DNA of 64,000 nucleotides, taken from NCBI GenBank assembly GCA_026390795.1, contig JAPLFG010000003.1:310001-374000 (forward strand), written 5' to 3'. The DNA is from Ignavibacteriales bacterium. Lineage in GTDB: Bacteria; Bacteroidota; Ignavibacteria; Ignavibacteriales; Melioribacteraceae. A program made the position numbers and the translations under genes. This document shows, piece after piece, positions 9,100 to 17,408 of this stretch. The notes beneath the pieces are model-generated. The model was not told the DNA's origin. It saw only the letters and a list, made by a program, of their open reading frames with translations, and did no database searches. Each line of letters starts with the position of its first letter. Within the stretch, counting starts at the first letter, position 1.

Positions 9100-9478
9100 T
9101 TCAAATGTCCTTCAAAAACTTCGTCTGTGAGTATCTTATTATGATTTAAAATTTTAAGATAAAAAATCTTTTATTTAATGTCGAATTTTAGTCGTTTCAA
9201 TCAAAAACTCCACGCATTAATAAAAATTTACAATGATGATGAAACCCTACTTGAAATGAAAATTGGGTTTGTTTTCTAAATGAAATGTAATCAAAAGGAG
9301 GTGTGACATTATTAAACTTTTAGCCCACTTTTCTGAAATGAAAAGTACATCTTAAAATAAATAATGTTAAATATTAGACATTCACCCAGAATTTTACACT
9401 TTCTTATTAAAAATATGAAAAGAGTCGGTTCTCATTTATATTTTTCATAAAGAAAAATAACTTCTATACATTTGTTTA
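9100..9478. other. 379-base intergenic region without a gene
   Basis: It is AT-rich, with no reading frame of note on either strand, no copy of the shared promoter motif and no strong terminator hairpin. It should hold the promoter of the methyltransferase gene. Confidence 0.5.
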
Positions 9479-10348
9479 CTATTTGAGTCCGCTGCCAAAT
9501 GAAAAATTACCGTCTGCAGTTCCATCCCGATTATTATCATAATAAAGTGTGTTGCCTCGTAATACAGCAAAGTCATAATTCGAACCGCCATCAAATTTCC
9601 CAAGAAAGTACCCATCCTCAGAATTTCCATAACCATAAGAATAAGTAGGGGTAGTATAATAATGATGCCATACATAATCACGCCTTAGGCTCCATCCACC
9701 ACTTGATGGAAGATCAAATCCATGAATATATTGATCTTCACTATTGCCATTTCCAAAGTAAAAATTGCCATCGGCATTTCCATCCATACCATAATCATAA
9801 ATGATTTGATTCCCTCTTCTTACCGCTATACCCGAAGGTCTCATAAAAATATATTGATCCTCACTATTTCCGTTTCCAAAACTAAATGATCTGTCAGCTG
9901 TTCCATCTAGGTTGTCATCAACATAAACCGAGCTACCTCTTACAATAGCAATACCACCGTTAGAAGGTTCATAACATCTTTCCGAATTACCATTACCAAA
10001 AGAAAACGCTATATCTGATACACCATCACGATTAGTATCAATCAGAATATAATAGCCTCTTCTCACAGCAACATCTGCATAACCATCATGATTGAAATCA
10101 TCAACAAGATATTGATCTTCAAGGCCGCCACTCAGAACAGAACTAGTTTTACTAAGTTTATTTTTATGGGTTATATCAATACCAATCATTTCTCTTATAA
10201 TCTTGCCGTTGATATTACTTTCAACGGGGATCTTTAATCCACTTGGAACATTTGCTGTAATTGAGTCTTCTTGGCTTGTACAGGATGTTGAAATAGCTAT
10301 TATCGCCAATAGAACAGACATTTTCCCAATACTTTTAATGCTTTTCAT
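9479..10348 (-). CDS. lipoprotein with tandem FG-GAP/EF-hand-like repeats
   Basis: A 289-residue protein with a lipoprotein signal: a hydrophobic stretch (MSVLLAIIAIS) followed by TSC at about residue 23. From about residue 75 on there are roughly five repeats of about 40 residues, each built from a D-x-N-x-D-G-x-x-D loop (for example DFNHDGYADVAVRRG, DTNRDGVSDIAFS, DNLDGTADRSFS) followed by FGNGNSEDQY. The loops resemble calcium-binding EF-hand or FG-GAP/VCBS repeats of surface beta-propellers. It is probably anchored in the outer membrane or periplasm. The ligand is unknown. A motif copy lies far upstream (10763-10780). Confidence 0.7.
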   Translation of the reverse strand: MKSIKSIGKMSVLLAIIAISTSCTSQEDSITANVPSGLKIPVESNINGKIIREMIGIDITHKNKLSKTSSVLSGGLEDQYLVDDFNHDGYADVAVRRGYYILIDTNRDGVSDIAFSFGNGNSERCYEPSNGGIAIVRGSSVYVDDNLDGTADRSFSFGNGNSEDQYIFMRPSGIAVRRGNQIIYDYGMDGNADGNFYFGNGNSEDQYIHGFDLPSSGGWSLRRDYVWHHYYTTPTYSYGYGNSEDGYFLGKFDGGSNYDFAVLRGNTLYYDNNRDGTADGNFSFGSGLK

Positions 10349-10945
10349 ATTTAAACCCCGATTTAATGAATAATTGAGTAATTAGTTTTGAAAACCGACT
10401 CTCAAATCTATTTGTTACAATTTTGCGATTTAACCTTTAAGCAAGGGCTGCGTTTTGATATTAAGCATTTGTTTCAAATAAGTTTTGAATTTCAAATATT
10501 TCATTAAAAATGTTGTCAAGATTTCCGCTAGAAATTACTGAAAACTTGTCAGTGATTGATTTAGTAAAGACTTCAAAAAAAATCAACCATAGTCGACAAT
10601 CTTTGTTGACTCATCATAGTTGTGAGAAAACTTTGGCAACTATTACCGCAACGTTCATTTTTTGGTGATTTACGGCTCATCACCTCAAATATTGCCTTAC
10701 TATTTTTGAGAAATACATTATGTATTATTCCACGAATAATATATCTTTTAAATTAAATACTTACATCAGTACAAGTACGGTTAGTAACTACGTGCAATGA
10801 TTATTTTATCTTTCTATAGATTAATTACTATTTTTTAAAATCGTCCGATCATTTGTTTAACATTTTCAGCCGAAGGCGGATACAATTTACAGACGATTTA
10901 ATAAAATGTAGTTGTAAAAAACGGTAAATAAATAATGTGTGAGAT
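10349..10945. other. 597-base intergenic region with one promoter-motif copy
   Basis: No convincing gene on either strand. It contains the shared motif at 10763-10780 and an imperfect dyad, GTCGACAA...TTGTTGAC, near 10595-10615. It separates the repeat lipoprotein from the 10946-11902 pair and could hold a long 5' leader of the lipoprotein mRNA. Confidence 0.45.
10763..10780 (-). promoter_or_regulatory. shared island promoter motif, copy B
   Basis: Coding-strand reading CCGTACTTGTACTGATGT, 16 of 18 bases as in the consensus. It points toward the lipoprotein gene at 9479-10348 but lies 415 bases from its start, much further than the other copies. Confidence 0.5.
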
Positions 10946-11515
10946 TTATTTTTTTACAAACAGAGGGAAATCCTTTGAGGTAAATGTTATGAATGAAAAA
11001 AGAAGACCAAAAAATATTTGAGTAAAGGTGGCTAAATAAAAACTAATACCTCCTTGCTCATTGTTTAAGAGCCCGGTGACGAATTTAATTATATCGATGT
11101 ATTCATAAGTGATTAACAAAATCAAGAATAAATTTACCGCTTTTACTTTTTGAATATATTTTATCAACGATAAGACAAGTATTAATGCGATAATAAAATG
11201 AGTCACTATTAGTGAAAGAATTAGGATACTTCTATTCATTGAAAAATTCAAAAAGATTATGAACGTTAATATGGAAAGAATAACAAAAAAGTATTTCTGT
11301 TTACGGTTTGACAGTAAGGATGATGTGAGAAGAAAAGCAAATGTCAATGAAAATACTTGAGGATTTATCCTTAATAAGTAAAATGAAATGATTTTTACAA
11401 TATCTGATAGTGCTAGTATTAAAAAAAAGTAAAAATAGTCCGTCTTATATTGTTTAAATAATGGGAAAAACCATACAGTGATCGAAATAATAACAATGAT
11501 TAAAGGGTAATTCAT
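10946..11515 (-). CDS. multi-spanning membrane protein of unknown function
   Basis: A 189-residue protein made almost entirely of hydrophobic segments, with about six predicted membrane helices separated by short Lys/Arg/Asn loops (for example NRKQKYF and KYIQKVK). No family signature is recognised. It starts three bases after the 11519-11902 gene ends, so the two are almost certainly co-transcribed. That gene carries the shared promoter motif upstream. A sensory or envelope role is possible but not shown. Confidence 0.6.
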   Translation of the reverse strand: MNYPLIIVIISITVWFFPLFKQYKTDYFYFFLILALSDIVKIISFYLLRINPQVFSLTFAFLLTSSLLSNRKQKYFFVILSILTFIIFLNFSMNRSILILSLIVTHFIIALILVLSLIKYIQKVKAVNLFLILLITYEYIDIIKFVTGLLNNEQGGISFYLATFTQIFFGLLFSFITFTSKDFPLFVKK

Positions 11516-11518
11516 TTT

Positions 11519-11902
11519 TTAATATGGACAAAATGGCGGGCACCAAACTGCTTCTTCTAAAGTAAGAAGTCCAAATGTGACTGTTAGATGGTTCTGCCTT
11601 TTCTCAATAGATATAGTCTCCCCAGTACCAGAACTAAGCAATTCCACAACTTTAGATTTACTAAAAAGTGCGAATACTTCATCTGGACCAACGTTTTTCA
11701 CTATTGGATACAACAATTTTCTCCCTTCACCAAGAATCACTAATTCACCATTACTTACTTGAAACATAATATAACTTTGAATCTGATTCAATACTGAAGT
11801 AATCTCTCCTTGTTTAATAGACACTGAATCAATAACATTTCCAAATAAATTATTAGCTTCTTCTTTTGTAAATATTTTACCAATTGGTTGAGAATTATTC
11901 AT
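11519..11902 (-). CDS. hypothetical protein ending in CPPFCPY
   Basis: A 127-residue protein. The ATG at 11902 (MNNSQPIGK) is chosen because GGAG lies eight bases upstream; a longer frame to 11986 would run through the promoter motif. The soluble middle looks like a mixed alpha/beta domain, with no membrane segment. The C-terminus, WCPPFCPY, puts two cysteines next to prolines, as in a peptide-like or metal-binding tail. No family is recognised. It is followed after three bases by the membrane protein at 10946, an apparent two-gene operon. Confidence 0.55.
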   Translation of the reverse strand: MNNSQPIGKIFTKEEANNLFGNVIDSVSIKQGEITSVLNQIQSYIMFQVSNGELVILGEGRKLLYPIVKNVGPDEVFALFSKSKVVELLSSGTGETISIEKRQNHLTVTFGLLTLEEAVWCPPFCPY

Positions 11903-11965
11903 ATATATCTCCATGGAATTTTTAATAAATATTATAGTGAAAAATATGCTATTCTTTACGCAATC

Positions 11966-11983
11966 AATATCGTACTTGTACGA
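11966..11983 (-). promoter_or_regulatory. shared island promoter motif, palindromic variant C
   Basis: TCGTACTTGTACGA (11970-11983) is a perfect TCGTAC-NN-GTACGA palindrome. It shares its TCGTAC half with the repeated motif and lies about 65 bases upstream of the ATG at 11902. This copy suggests the bound protein recognises a two-fold site. Confidence 0.5.
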
Positions 11984-12100
11984 CATTTCATTAAAACTAT
12001 TAACAAAAATTATACAAATTAGAGTTTAGCTGAATTTTAATAAAAATCGACTTGTTGTCTAGAATTAATACAGTGCAACAAGATTTTAACCGGATTTAAT

Positions 12101-12766
12101 TTATACCTTTTTTTTATTAAAAAAAGAATATTGGATTGCATACTTAATAAGCATCGGAAGTGATTTAATATTTAATTTACCCATGATATTTGAACGCATT
12201 GTATCAATAGTTCTTTTTGTTTTACCCGTTTCTTGAGCTATTTCCATTGTCGATTTGCCCTCGGAAATATAAAATAATATCATTTTTTCGGTGGGTGTGA
12301 GAGTAAGAGATCGTGTACGGGGTGGTTTCATAAATTCATCATATTTCTTTTTAATTCTATCTAATTCTTCCTCGGATTTACCCATAAAATATTTCTTGCC
12401 TGAAAAAACCAGTCTTATGATATTCACGAGTTCGATTTTCACAATCTCTTTGGGAATGATACCAGAAGCATTTATTTGGAGGGCCTTGTAAATATATTCA
12501 TCAGAATTATACATTGTTAAAAAAATAACTTTTGCATCAGCATCTCGATCAAAAATTTTAATAGCTGCTTCTATTCCATTCAAGCCTGGCATTTCAATAT
12601 CGCTGAGAACGATATCTGGATGAAAACTAAAATACTTATCAATCATTTCTTCCCCACTCTTTGCTTCAGCAATAACACAGATATCATCATAACCTTGTAA
12701 AAGATCTCCAAGACCTTGTCGGAGAATTGTGTGATCATCTACAACTAGCAATCGGATTGTACACAT
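12101..12766 (-). CDS. NarL/FixJ-family response regulator
   Basis: A 221-residue protein from ATG 12766, preceded by GGAAGGA; it begins one base after the kinase stop (TAATATG). The receiver domain covers about residues 4-120, with acidic VVDDH, phospho-acceptor Asp in VLSDIEMPG and conserved Lys in IIPKE. The C-terminal LuxR/GerE helix-turn-helix (about 150-215) reads LTPTEKMILFYISEGKSTM then IA..TGKTKRTIDTMRSNI. Such regulators bind DNA as dimers once phosphorylated by their partner kinase. The repeated TCGTAC-type motif around this locus, including upstream of its own operon, is the natural candidate operator (inference). Confidence 0.92.
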   Translation of the reverse strand: MCTIRLLVVDDHTILRQGLGDLLQGYDDICVIAEAKSGEEMIDKYFSFHPDIVLSDIEMPGLNGIEAAIKIFDRDADAKVIFLTMYNSDEYIYKALQINASGIIPKEIVKIELVNIIRLVFSGKKYFMGKSEEELDRIKKKYDEFMKPPRTRSLTLTPTEKMILFYISEGKSTMEIAQETGKTKRTIDTMRSNIMGKLNIKSLPMLIKYAIQYSFFNKKKV

Positions 12767-12767
12767 A

Positions 12768-13892
12768 TTATATTCCTTCCTTCGGAATCTGAATAAGTAA
12801 AGTCGTTCCTTCACTAGGTGAAGAATCAATTTTAAAAGTTCCTTTCAGTTTTTCAGTTCTCTCTTGAATACTGATCAAACCAACACCTAAATGATTATGA
12901 TTATTTGAATAATACTCCGCAGGAATTCCTACACCATTGTCAGAAATAACCATATTAATAGTTTGTTCAAGGATTTCAATATGAATTGAAAATTCGTTAG
13001 CCTGTGAATGTTTAATAATATTATTAATTGCTTCCTGAATAATACGATAGATGCAGAATACAACATCATGGTTAAGTCCGTGGTCATTCCCCTCGAATTC
13101 CAGGTCTCCAGTAATTTGAGAATTTGTAGTTACATTATGAATCAAACTTTGTACACTCAATTTGAGGCCAAGATTATTAAGCTCTATTGGTTTTAGAGTT
13201 CTAGATATCTCTCTTATTTTTTCATATACGGTAGCTATGTCGGAAAGAAGTTCTTCATGTTTATAATTTCCCGACTGAGCAAGTTTCATATTTATCATCA
13301 CTAATTGTTGACCAATATCATCATGAAGTTCACGTGATAATGTTTTTTTTAACTCTTCGTACTCGGAATCGAGTCGATTGGCGAGTGATTTTAACCTGTT
13401 TTTATAATTTTCAAGTTCAAATTCATATTTTTTTACTTGGGTGATGTCGTGTAAATAAATATTACTGAATTTTAACTTATCATACTTTTTTACAATAACG
13501 GAAAATATCACATCATTTATTTTTTCTATTGAAGGATATGTTTTATTTTTTGATAGTTCGGAAAATAATGGTAACACCTCATTAATCTTTTTCTCTTTGT
13601 AGTCGATACCAGGGAATAGTCGCCTAGAAGCTTCATTTGTTTGAATTATAGTACCCGATAAATCAATTCTAATTAATGGATCTGGATCCATTTCTGCAAA
13701 TAATGCCATAAGCTCAGCTTTCTCTAGCAAGTATCGCTGATTTTCCAAAACGAATTTTTTTTGTAAAGGAAAGATTACTTTTATAAAAATCAAAATAGTT
13801 ACGCTCAATACAACGATGCTCATAATTACTGCAAAGAAAAATGGATTTTGAAAAGTAAAAAATTGATTCGTGTAATTCTCTAAGTTATTCAT
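12768..13892 (-). CDS. membrane histidine kinase, HisKA_3 (NarL-partner) type
   Basis: A 374-residue protein. One membrane helix lies at about residues 18-40 (FFAVIMSIVVLSVTILIFI), then a PAS-like domain (about 65-155: MDPDPLIRIDLSG), a coiled segment, and the HisKA_3 dimerisation box with the phosphorylated His in SRELHDDIGQQL near residue 189. The HATPase domain shows NNIIKHS (N box) and DNGVGIP (G1), and ends in GTTLLIQIP. There is hardly any periplasmic part, so the signal is probably sensed in the membrane or cytoplasm. It is translationally coupled to the regulator gene. An exact copy of the island motif lies 90 bases upstream. Confidence 0.92.
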   Translation of the reverse strand: MNNLENYTNQFFTFQNPFFFAVIMSIVVLSVTILIFIKVIFPLQKKFVLENQRYLLEKAELMALFAEMDPDPLIRIDLSGTIIQTNEASRRLFPGIDYKEKKINEVLPLFSELSKNKTYPSIEKINDVIFSVIVKKYDKLKFSNIYLHDITQVKKYEFELENYKNRLKSLANRLDSEYEELKKTLSRELHDDIGQQLVMINMKLAQSGNYKHEELLSDIATVYEKIREISRTLKPIELNNLGLKLSVQSLIHNVTTNSQITGDLEFEGNDHGLNHDVVFCIYRIIQEAINNIIKHSQANEFSIHIEILEQTINMVISDNGVGIPAEYYSNNHNHLGVGLISIQERTEKLKGTFKIDSSPSEGTTLLIQIPKEGI

Positions 13893-13981
13893 TTATATCG
13901 TCAGGTTATAAGTATCCGCTGAAAATAATTAAAGGTTAATTTCATTCCTCTGGATAAAATAAATCTTTTTTGTTCAAAACA

Positions 13982-13999
13982 ACATCAGTATAAGTACGA
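13982..13999 (-). promoter_or_regulatory. shared island promoter motif, copy D (exact)
   Basis: Coding-strand reading TCGTACTTATACTGATGT, identical to copies F and G. It lies 90 bases upstream of the histidine kinase start, which implies autoregulation of the two-component operon if the regulator binds it. Confidence 0.7.
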
Positions 14000-14080
14000 T
14001 AACCTTTGACCACATAGATAAAACTTAGATCTCACGATAATCTATGATTATTAAACAATAATCAAAAATCTTTTGTACTG

Positions 14081-14098
14081 TCGAACATATACTGATGT
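14081..14098 (+). promoter_or_regulatory. shared island promoter motif, copy E
   Basis: Plus-strand reading TCGAACATATACTGATGT, 16 of 18 bases as in the exact copies. It faces the gene at 14493 but is about 395 bases from its start. Confidence 0.5.
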
Positions 14099-14492
14099 AA
14101 TTAGCCAGAATATTTAGCTCAATTTATTTTCATAATAATGATAAAAAATCAAGACTTAGAGCATTGGACGAATTCCAAAGGAATATGTCAAAGGTATATT
14201 GATGGACAAGAAACATTCAGATCTAATTACTCTTCTCGAATTTCCTAGATATTGAAGAACCAATTCGAATAGTATTAAATTGAGACATAAATGTTCAACC
14301 TTCAAGTACAATTTGAATGCAATTATTATTATTATTTGGATCCTTAGTCGTACTTAACATACATAATAAAACGAGTTAAGAAACGACAGAAGAAATATTC
14401 ACAATTTTATATAGGCAACTGAATACCTAAACACGCGTTAAAACGAGTAGATCAATGTAGCACTAGTTATAATACAACCATGTAAAAATAAA

Positions 14493-14969
14493 ATGGGTTA
14501 CAATATGAAAGTAAAAGTAATAGATTATATTTCTCTTTCAACGGTTATATTTTCCATTCTGTTTTTCTTAATTCTTTTTTTGAATATATTTTTTATTATT
14601 CGTCCAATTGGTGACTATTTTAATGACCATTCATGGTGGTGGATACCTTTAAGTGTAGTATTACCATTGGGGCTTCTATTAGTTGATAGAGCTCGATATA
14701 AAAGGGTTAATGAAGAAATATTTAAACTATTTCAAACAACTATACTTACCGTTCAAGATGTTTTACAGAAATCTTCTTCAAGGATACAAAATATAATGCT
14801 TGATATGGAAGAGCAAAATGTAAGGGCTTCCTTACTAAAAGAAATGGATGATACTTTCAATGAAAATGTTAGATTAATTCAAGTATTATCTTCCTTAAAT
14901 CTTGAGGATCTTTTAAAAAATTCCAACAAGCATCTTTCTTCATTTTTATTGAAAGATAAAGGAGAATAA
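14493..14969 (+). CDS. two-helix membrane protein with cytoplasmic helical tail
   Basis: A 158-residue protein; an in-frame ATG at 14505 (MKVKVIDY) is an alternative start and neither has a clear SD. Helix 1 covers about residues 14-36 (VIFSILFFLILFLNIFFII) and helix 2 about residues 48-63 (WWIPLSVVLPLGLLLV), followed by about 90 hydrophilic, helical residues. No family is recognised. It is divergent from the sensor-kinase operon, and a motif copy faces it across a long leader, so it may belong to the same regulon. Confidence 0.6.
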   Translation: MGYNMKVKVIDYISLSTVIFSILFFLILFLNIFFIIRPIGDYFNDHSWWWIPLSVVLPLGLLLVDRARYKRVNEEIFKLFQTTILTVQDVLQKSSSRIQNIMLDMEEQNVRASLLKEMDDTFNENVRLIQVLSSLNLEDLLKNSNKHLSSFLLKDKGE

Positions 14970-15093
14970 TTCTTAATTATTTGTTCTGGCGAGGTGGGAT
15001 TAATCAGTTATATGAGTTGGTTTACTTCGCATGTCTATTGAAAAGACTTTCGCTCAATTAAATTATGCCTTTGATTTGTTGTTGAAGTCGGAT

Positions 15094-15594
15094 TTATATT
15101 TTATTAACGGCTATTAATCCAAGCGCAACCGCATCAAACATATTGCGGTGAAATATTTCTTTCCATTTTCGATCTGATGTCAAATAAGGCTTGAGTTCAG
15201 GATAATAAGAAACAACTACTTTAGCCACTTCATCTTTACTTGCTGAACCATTGCCACAAATTTGCTTTCTTACGGTATTTGCTGCATATGCATATACTTT
15301 GAGTCCTTGCCGTTTTCCTATAGTTTGTATTTCATCGGCAAAAACATTGAGTAATGCAGAGTTTCGGTTATTTGAAAAAAATGTTTTTTCAACAACCAGT
15401 ATTTCTGGTTTGAAATCATGAATCATACGCAATATAGCCTTCTTCCCTTCTTTTAAAGTTTCATGGGCAAGATTCATATGCTTAATAGTCTTGACTCCAT
15501 AATAAATAAGTTCTTTCCCTTCAAAGAAGGCAACCCCAAGATGCCGAGTTCCCGGATCGATAGCTAGAACTTTTCGTGAAATAAGTTTTTTCAT
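15094..15594 (-). CDS. RuvC-like Holliday junction resolvase
   Basis: A 166-residue protein, close to the usual RuvC length. The RNase H-like fold is clear: VLAIDPGTRHLGVA with catalytic D13, ILVVEKTF with E69, and HRNMFDAVALG with H149 and D154 near the C-terminus. RuvC cuts four-way DNA junctions as a dimer. No ruvA or ruvB is nearby, so this is an element-encoded resolvase as found on phages and plasmids. It follows the degenerate paralogue at 15607 by 12 bases in a four-gene block running from the XRE gene at 17043. Confidence 0.88.
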   Translation of the reverse strand: MKKLISRKVLAIDPGTRHLGVAFFEGKELIYYGVKTIKHMNLAHETLKEGKKAILRMIHDFKPEILVVEKTFFSNNRNSALLNVFADEIQTIGKRQGLKVYAYAANTVRKQICGNGSASKDEVAKVVVSYYPELKPYLTSDRKWKEIFHRNMFDAVALGLIAVNKI

Positions 15595-15606
15595 ATAGAT
15601 AAATAA

Positions 15607-16128
15607 TTAATGTACACGTTGAACAACTTTTCTTTGTCTTGTACCAAGATTTTGAAAACAGACAACTCCCATCGCGATAGCTTCAAACATACGGGTGAGA
15701 TATCGGCTTTTGTTTTTCTTCTCCCGTTCATATTCGTGATATACAACGGGATATATTATGAGTACTTCTTCGGTCAATAACCTTTTATTTGTTTTACCTG
15801 AAAGTAATGTTTTCTCGATAGCACTGATTGGATATTCAATTATTGCAAGATGTTTCTGTCTTCCAATGTTCTTTATTGATTCATTAAGTTTGGTCAACGC
15901 CAATGAACTCCGAGATGAATGCATCTTTTTTATTGCTACAACATCTATGTTAAATCGTTCAATGTAATCAGATCCATATCCGACTAGGTTTTTTATTTTT
16001 TCTTTGAGCGTTTTTCCATTGAGCGATTTTATAAACCAATCGCGTAAATCTGAATCATTAAATATTGCGACACCGATATATCTAGTTCCCAAAACGATTG
16101 ATAAAATATTATGTCCGTGAGTTTTCAT
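15607..16128 (-). CDS. RuvC paralogue lacking catalytic acids
   Basis: A 173-residue protein from ATG 16128; a start at 16158 would overlap the upstream gene further. It aligns along its length with the RuvC at 15094: ILSIVLGTRYIGVA against VLAIDPGTRHLGVA, and MFEAIAMG against MFDAVALG. The first catalytic Asp is Val, the Glu is replaced (VVAIKKM for LVVEKTF), and the last Asp is Glu without the usual His. It is therefore unlikely to cut DNA. The reading frame is intact, so it may serve as a structural partner or regulator of the active copy rather than being a pseudogene. Confidence 0.75.
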   Translation of the reverse strand: MKTHGHNILSIVLGTRYIGVAIFNDSDLRDWFIKSLNGKTLKEKIKNLVGYGSDYIERFNIDVVAIKKMHSSRSSLALTKLNESIKNIGRQKHLAIIEYPISAIEKTLLSGKTNKRLLTEEVLIIYPVVYHEYEREKKNKSRYLTRMFEAIAMGVVCFQNLGTRQRKVVQRVH

Positions 16129-16738
16129 AATGACGAATAAGGTAGGTAAATAATGCACATCGACTTTTTTTAATTTTATGGAATGGGGTTAATTTAACCT
16201 CTGCTGCTATTTTTCTTAGAAACTCTTCTGGATATCTGTTTGCAAATTGCAAGTAAGTTTTACGATTTTCTTGATCATTAAGTATTTCGGCAATTTCTTG
16301 AGCAAGTAATTCTTTCTTTTTTGCTTGAGCTATTGTGTTGTTATTTATTTCTTGTTGGTTAGTATTGTTAGTGTCAACTTTTAATACAGGTGAGTTTCTC
16401 TTATGTGACATCTGAATTCCTTTAGTGCAACGCTCCACATGTAGTAAGTAGTAACGGTTGTGCATTCTGTCTTTTTTCTCAAGAGCAATGAGTTTATGCA
16501 TAGTGAGTTTTTGAATTGCTCGATTAACTGTCGCCCGAGAACACCCCAAATGATCTGCAATATATTTTTGTGATGGGAAACAGGATTGTCTTTCATCTGC
16601 CATACTTGCAAGGAAAAAATACACTGCTAATGCAGAGAAACCGACTAGAGATGGATATTTCCAGATAACTCCCTTAGCAACCCAATACCACTCTCCCGCA
16701 TACATGGTTCGTTGGTTGTACATGTGAGGATATTCCAT
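16109..16738 (-). CDS. helix-turn-helix DNA-binding protein, replication-initiator-like
   Basis: A 209-residue protein. A winged-helix/HTH_36-type domain covers about residues 25-105: YPSLVGFSALAVYFFLASM, then CFPSQKYIADHLGCSRATV, NRAIQKLTMHKLI and a wing with YYLL. Such domains occur in phage and plasmid replication proteins and in transcription regulators. The C-terminal half is Gln/Asn/Lys-rich with a final helical region (FLRKIAAEVKLTP). It overlaps the RuvC paralogue by 20 bases and lies six codons from the XRE gene, forming one operon. An element replication or maintenance role is inferred. Confidence 0.7.
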   Translation of the reverse strand: MEYPHMYNQRTMYAGEWYWVAKGVIWKYPSLVGFSALAVYFFLASMADERQSCFPSQKYIADHLGCSRATVNRAIQKLTMHKLIALEKKDRMHNRYYLLHVERCTKGIQMSHKRNSPVLKVDTNNTNQQEINNNTIAQAKKKELLAQEIAEILNDQENRKTYLQFANRYPEEFLRKIAAEVKLTPFHKIKKSRCALFTYLIRHYENSRT

Positions 16739-16749
16739 GAATTCAGTAC

Positions 16750-17043
16750 TTAATTACGAGGTGTTGCTTGTTTCTTTTTCGTGAACTCGGATTCCCGTTT
16801 TTTCATTTCTTCACGTAACTGGCGAAGATGATCAATGAATAACGAATCGACCATCACACGATAGAGAATGGATATTTTAAATGCATTTATTAAATTAGGA
16901 ATGCATTCACCTTTCTCCCATCGCGAGATTTTGCTCGTACTTTTAATTCCCAAAATCTTAGCAACATCCTTTTGCTTGTACCCGTTTATCTTCCGGTACT
17001 TGCGCATGAGATTGGGAATTTTTTTATATCTCTCATATTCCAT
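16750..17043 (-). CDS. XRE-family regulator
   Basis: A 97-residue protein. The Cro/CI helix-turn-helix is at about residues 10-65: LMRKYRKINGYKQKDVAKIL then GIKSTSKISRWEKGE..PNLINAF. The basic C-terminal tail (KKRESEFTKKKQ) is unusual. It is a paralogue of the protein at 27526 and of the broken copy at 31305; all share the PNLINxxKL ending. It is first in the block with the HTH protein and two RuvC-like genes, so it probably controls that operon. Confidence 0.85.
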   Translation of the reverse strand: MEYERYKKIPNLMRKYRKINGYKQKDVAKILGIKSTSKISRWEKGECIPNLINAFKISILYRVMVDSLFIDHLRQLREEMKKRESEFTKKKQATPRN

Positions 17044-17408
17044 TACATAAGTTTAATATGTGTGCTGAGGAAAAAAAGGAAGGATAATTTGCTTTTATAA
17101 GCAATTATTAAAAGAATCGTTTTTTGTACTCCTTGGATAAAATGAATCCGATAAATAAATTTACTTTTGAAACAATGACAGATAGCAGATGATAATTTTA
17201 TAAAAGACTAAAAAAATTCTTCATTTTATGATGCAATAAAACAATTGAATAAGAACCATCTTTGTAAGAAGAAGAATATCTCCTATTGAGTGTGCCGAAA
17301 GTCAAAGGAAGTATTTTTTGTCGACATATTATTAAATTTTTTATTAGATTTATTGCGAGTTGAAAACCAACAGAAGGAAACAATAAAAACTTTTTAACAT
17401 AATTTTAT

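Larger units (their letters stand above)
13893..14492. other. 600-base divergent intergenic region
   Basis: It lies between the kinase gene (minus) and the membrane protein at 14493 (plus). Two oppositely oriented copies of the shared motif are here (13982-13999 and 14081-14098), as expected for a divergent control region. The remainder has no convincing gene; a 36-codon frame at 14138 is noted among the rejected items. Confidence 0.55.

Noticed and set aside
14138-14248. 36-codon frame on the plus strand between the kinase and the membrane protein
   Set aside because: It has no clear SD, no family similarity, and sits in a long control region; I cannot support it as a gene.
14348-14362. TCGTACTTAACATAC, partial match to the shared motif
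   Set aside because: Only the first half matches, and the true copy for this gene appears to be at 14081.
17198-17383. 61-codon minus-strand frame near the structured region
   Set aside because: It has no recognisable domain, an atypical composition and no SD, and it is probably chance.
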